Part shown: positions 61,295 through 64,000 of the stretch, one piece after another | Position numbering within the stretch: position 1 is the stretch's first letter | How the letters are laid out: every line of letters starts with the position of its first letter | Origin: Adhaeribacter rhizoryzae | GTDB lineage: Bacteria; Bacteroidota; Bacteroidia; Cytophagales; Hymenobacteraceae | Direction of reading: 5' to 3' | Length of the DNA: 64,000 nucleotides | Assembly (NCBI RefSeq): GCF_008629685.1 | Contig: NZ_VWSF01000005.1 | Location: 1-64,000 of the forward strand | Notes under the pieces: model-generated | Told to the model about the DNA's origin: nothing | Databases searched by the model: none | Seen by the model: the letters and a program-made list of their open reading frames with translations, nothing else | Made by a program: the position numbers and the translations under genes

Positions 61295-62926
61295 TTATCG
61301 TTTTACGAAGGTTTTACTTTCCTGGGTATTATCTTTTATAACTACCAGATAGTAAGTGCCAGCTGGCAAAGCAGCGACCGGAACCGCCATAGCGTGGGTG
61401 TTTGGGTTAGTAGCGGATTGCTGGTAAATAACCTTCCCCAGTGCATTTACAATGCGTACATTTATTTCTTTGTAAGCCTGCGAATTTCCTAAATCTACGT
61501 TCAAAATATCTGTAGCTGGATTTGGATAGAGATTTATTAATGGTTGTGAAAGCTTAACTTCTACTGCTATTACGGGCGAGTACGTAATGGTGCCGTCTAA
61601 ATCAACTTGTTTTAGGCGGTAATAACTGGTACCGGGCAGGGGCTTTTTATCAGCAAATCTATATTGTTTTTCGGAGTTAGAATCGCCGTTGCCTTTAACA
61701 ACTCCAATTTGGTTAAAATCTGAAATTCCCTCCTGACTTCTTTCCAGGACAAACTGCTCATTATTTTTCTCCATAGCCGTGGCCCAACTCAGTATTATTT
61801 CTTTAGCAGATACAAGCGCCTTGAAGAATATTAATTCAACGGGCAGCACCGAGTTATCAATATTCGGAAAGCCTTTGGTGTTGCTGTTATCAAAACTGTG
61901 GCCCCAGGTACCCGGTGCAAAATTCGCATTATTTTTTAGCGCCAGGTAAAGCGAGTTGTCAGGGCCATCGGCAGCGTTCTCGGTTGTACCAATATCCTGG
62001 CTTTTCAGGCCGCTTGCCGGCCCTGATATACCTGTAATTTCGCCGCCGTAAGATAAAAACTGAATAATATGTTTGCCAGAAGAGATAGCAATACCTCCTT
62101 GTCCATCAACCAGGCCCGCTGGTATATCGAGGTAATATATTTTATCATCTTCCACAATACCCATTGGTGGTGTTTTAAAGTTGCTTAAGCTAAAAGTACT
62201 ATAAACTTCGCCAGTGCTGTTATATAGGTTTATTTGCACTGAATTAAGATTGGTAAAATCTTTAGGAACGGCAAGTTCTATAAAACCGGTTTTAGTAACC
62301 GTTGTGTTGGCGTAGTGTAATTCGTTTAATTTAATGCGCGGAATAGGGGTGCCGAATAAACTTAGGTTGTCTACCCGAAAGGCACCTAAATAACTGCTGG
62401 CACCATACCCGTAAATCCGGAATGTAACAGACCTGCCTTCAGGAATAATTATATCGGTAAAATCCCAGGTGGCTTTACTTAATTTGCTTTCCAGTGGCGA
62501 AAAGTCAAACGATTCGGTATTGAAGTTGCCGCTCCCATTGTGCGTAATTCTAACATTAGTAGGGCCGGCATCGGTGCGGTAATTATCGAAACTAAGCGAG
62601 GTTAGTAGCAAAGCGTAATCAGGCTTAGCCGTAACGGTAAACTCTATAAAACGCTCATCTTCGGGTGTTTTGGCCCATTCGCGCGAGTTATACACGTTAT
62701 CGCCGCGCCACCATTGCACCACTTCTCTTCTAAATGGGCTAAAAGTTGCATAATAAGGTTGGGCTGTTACGGCAGAAAAATCATTTTGGGTTTGAAGTGT
62801 AGAAACTCCGGTGAACTCGTATTTACCAATTAATTGAGCAAAAGCATTTGAGGAAGAAAAAGCAAAAAAGATAAAAATTAAAAATGTGTACAGGGTTAAG
62901 TTAGAAAGTAATGAACCAGTTTTCAT
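61295..62926 (-). CDS. Secreted protein with type IX secretion C-terminal domain
   Basis: A 543-residue exported protein with a signal peptide at about 1-31 (SSNAFAQ). Residues about 32-190 form a beta-sandwich (LTSLSFDNYRTDAG, VTFRIYGYGASSYLGAFRVDNLSLFG), followed by a lamin-tail-like segment (KLNELHYANTTVTKTGFIELAVP). A fibronectin-like module (PVELIFFKALVSAKEIILSW ... SYYRLKQVDLDGTITYS) precedes the type A CTD (INLYPNPATDILNVDLG ... SKTFVKR). The module pair is closely related to the end of the gene at 21566-24034. It is probably a surface or extracellular protein. No catalytic motif is seen. Confidence 0.82.
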   Translation of the reverse strand: MKTGSLLSNLTLYTFLIFIFFAFSSSNAFAQLIGKYEFTGVSTLQTQNDFSAVTAQPYYATFSPFRREVVQWWRGDNVYNSREWAKTPEDERFIEFTVTAKPDYALLLTSLSFDNYRTDAGPTNVRITHNGSGNFNTESFDFSPLESKLSKATWDFTDIIIPEGRSVTFRIYGYGASSYLGAFRVDNLSLFGTPIPRIKLNELHYANTTVTKTGFIELAVPKDFTNLNSVQINLYNSTGEVYSTFSLSNFKTPPMGIVEDDKIYYLDIPAGLVDGQGGIAISSGKHIIQFLSYGGEITGISGPASGLKSQDIGTTENAADGPDNSLYLALKNNANFAPGTWGHSFDNSNTKGFPNIDNSVLPVELIFFKALVSAKEIILSWATAMEKNNEQFVLERSQEGISDFNQIGVVKGNGDSNSEKQYRFADKKPLPGTSYYRLKQVDLDGTITYSPVIAVEVKLSQPLINLYPNPATDILNVDLGNSQAYKEINVRIVNALGKVIYQQSATNPNTHAMAVPVAALPAGTYYLVVIKDNTQESKTFVKR

Positions 62927-63330
62927 TTAAAATATATATTGGTTAGCGTTTGCTTGCCCGAAGCTGACCTTTTTAATATAAATTTTTTTAAACTGCTTAG
63001 TAGTAAGCTTATAGGTCTGCTGTTATTCAGATTAAATAAAATTCTTGTTTCAAAAGTTCAACAGTATTTATAATTATTTTAATACTAATTAATAATATGG
63101 CCCTATTGAGTTTAAACGCATTTATTGAATAATCCTAAAAGAAAATTAGTTTGAACTTGGTGCTGGTAATAATGGAAAGAGATGAAGAAGAGGAACGAAG
63201 ACTAAACGGAAAGGTGATGTGGCGTAAGAATTTTTCAGCTCGACTTTGGTTAAGCAAATGCTATATTTAATGTATATTAAATTGAAATAGCGCATTAACT
63301 TTCTTATTAATATTTTCTAAAGAATACCTA
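62927..63330. other. Non-coding AT-rich spacer
   Basis: The 605-bp gap at 62927-63531 contains this AT-rich stretch, then palindrome copy C, then a terminator. The only frame of note is 32 codons at 63172-63270 with no supporting signal. The promoter of the minus-strand CTD cargo gene should be in the first 100 bp, but no clear box is visible. Confidence 0.5.
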
Positions 63331-63403
63331 CCCAATGCTGTCATTCTGAAAGAATCTTATTGGCTGCCTGCTGGCAAGATTCTTTCAGAATGACAGCATT
63401 GGG
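63331..63403. repeat. 28-bp-arm palindrome, copy C of the GTCATTC hairpin family
   Basis: The arms 63331-63358 and 63376-63403 are perfect reverse complements, with loop ATTGGCTGCCTGCTGGC. The inner arm (TGTCATTC.GAA.GAA.CTT) and loop (TTGGCTGC.TGCT) match the centre of element A, but the outer flanks do not, so this is a core-only or divergent member. Confidence 0.7.
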
Positions 63404-63471
63404 TGGTACGGCCTTAGCTTTATTTAAAGCGCAGCAATCATTTAAATTTGGTATAAATTAAAAATTACCCA

Positions 63472-63515
63472 AAAAAGAAAGGCCGGTCTTAAACTAAAAC
63501 CGGCCTTTTCTTTTT
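63472..63515 (-). terminator. Terminator of the alpha-galactosidase-like gene
   Basis: A stem with GGCCGGT core (63472-63487 with 63499-63515, one bulged base) has T runs on the minus-strand 3' side. It lies 17 bp beyond the stop codon of the gene at the right edge. Confidence 0.75.
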
Positions 63516-63531
63516 GCAGTTCTTATTAGAA

Positions 63532-64000
63532 TTACTTTTGCTGCGTTAGTTCTAATATTACGCTGGTGCGGCGGGTACTTAACTGCGGGTTAAAACCTAC
63601 GGTCATGAGGTAGTCGCCGGAATAAATTGCGTCTTCTTTTATGGGCGTCCGGGTTTCGGGATAAAGATTAAGCTCTTTTACTTTGTACTTTTTGTCTGGG
63701 TTTAAGCCTTTTAATTTAATTGGGGAGCCGGTGCCAGCGCCGTAACGGTTACCGACCATGTAATTAAACATTACGGACCGGTTTTGAGCTTCGTTTACAT
63801 ACATTAAAGAAGCAAAATCATTTTCGTGCGGGTTGGCCAACCGGAATAAATTGCCGTGCCATACTACTTCTTTAATGGAGTTGTAGTTTTTTACGGCTTG
63901 CTGGCAAAATTGGAGTTCTTTCGGTTCTAACTTGCTTACCACAATATCAAAACCCAGCTTGCCCATCATGGCTACATCGGTGCGGAATTTTATAGGTTGT
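63532..64000 (-). CDS. GH36-like alpha-galactosidase, 3' end only
   Basis: The frame is open to the window edge, so only the last 156 residues or so are present and the start is outside. The visible part includes KFRTDVAMMGKLGFDIVVSKL, EVVWHGNLFRLANP and a C-terminal beta domain (KYKVKELNLYPETRTPI ... SVILELTQQK). This matches the end of the catalytic barrel and the C-terminal sandwich of GH36/GH31-like alpha-galactosidases. It would release terminal galactose from plant oligosaccharides. The proximity to GH127 suggests a shared plant-glycan locus. The family call is from the tail only. Confidence 0.65.
   Translation of the reverse strand, partial: QPIKFRTDVAMMGKLGFDIVVSKLEPKELQFCQQAVKNYNSIKEVVWHGNLFRLANPHENDFASLMYVNEAQNRSVMFNYMVGNRYGAGTGSPIKLKGLNPDKKYKVKELNLYPETRTPIKEDAIYSGDYLMTVGFNPQLSTRRTSVILELTQQK

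Noticed and set aside
63172-63270. A 32-codon plus-strand frame (MERDEEEERRLNG...)
   Set aside because: No promoter, ribosome site or conservation evidence; short and low complexity at the start.

Overview
The window is a stretch of chromosome from a member of the Bacteroidota, most likely order Cytophagales (Hymenobacteraceae, Adhaeribacter-like). This is inferred from several signs: type IX secretion genes (porU, porV) with CTD-tagged cargo, BatA and DUF4199 proteins, a long Bacteroidota-type amidophosphoribosyltransferase, almost no Shine-Dalgarno sequences, several TAnnTTTG promoter boxes, and frequent TTG/GTG starts. Coding density is high. I see no rRNA, tRNA, CRISPR array, prophage or complete insertion sequence.

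Layout. 1-8015: a plus-strand run of a BatA-type membrane protein, a dihydroorotase homologue without its metal ligands, two DUF4199 membrane proteins and two glycosyltransferases, converging on and overlapping a Cys-rich family 9 glycosyltransferase. 8103-21113: housekeeping genes (purB, a GT51 transglycosylase, TerC, a dolichol-phosphate-mannose-synthase-like GT2, a GmhB-like phosphatase without its zinc ligands, arginine decarboxylase, argS, glutathione peroxidase, menA, a DEAD-box helicase) plus an unlisted 51-residue lipoprotein gene at 14441-14596 with its own promoter. 21566-27769: a secreted repeat protein with a type IX signal, YebC, a conserved unknown protein and an ABC-F ATPase. 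27972-28943: a small AT-rich accessory patch (zinc-ribbon protein and XRE regulator). 29028-35891: sialate O-acetylesterase, two small exported proteins, an SPW-repeat protein, murI and a YgiB/YgiC-like pair. 36005-46177: nuoH-I-J-K-L-M-N followed 4 bp later by the amidophosphoribosyltransferase. 46307-52397: a TolB/BamA-like outer-membrane protein with an FAD oxidoreductase, then an MBL hydrolase, pssA and purS. 52479-58431: porU, porV and a catalytically dead M16 homologue. 58554-64000: a plant-polysaccharide region with GH127, a type IX cargo protein and the 3' end of a GH36-like alpha-galactosidase.

Most convergent gene pairs are separated by strong bidirectional hairpin terminators. The most unusual non-coding feature is a family of nested palindromes. 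Two approximately 184-bp copies with degenerate terminal inverted repeats lie in opposite orientation (34410-34592 and 61026-61210), and a third, divergent core hairpin has perfect 28-bp arms (63331-63403). One copy sits between the ygiB-like and ygiC-like genes. Several encoded proteins keep a family fold but lose its catalytic or metal residues (dihydroorotase, M16 peptidase, GmhB-type phosphatase, peptidase-MA-like domain).
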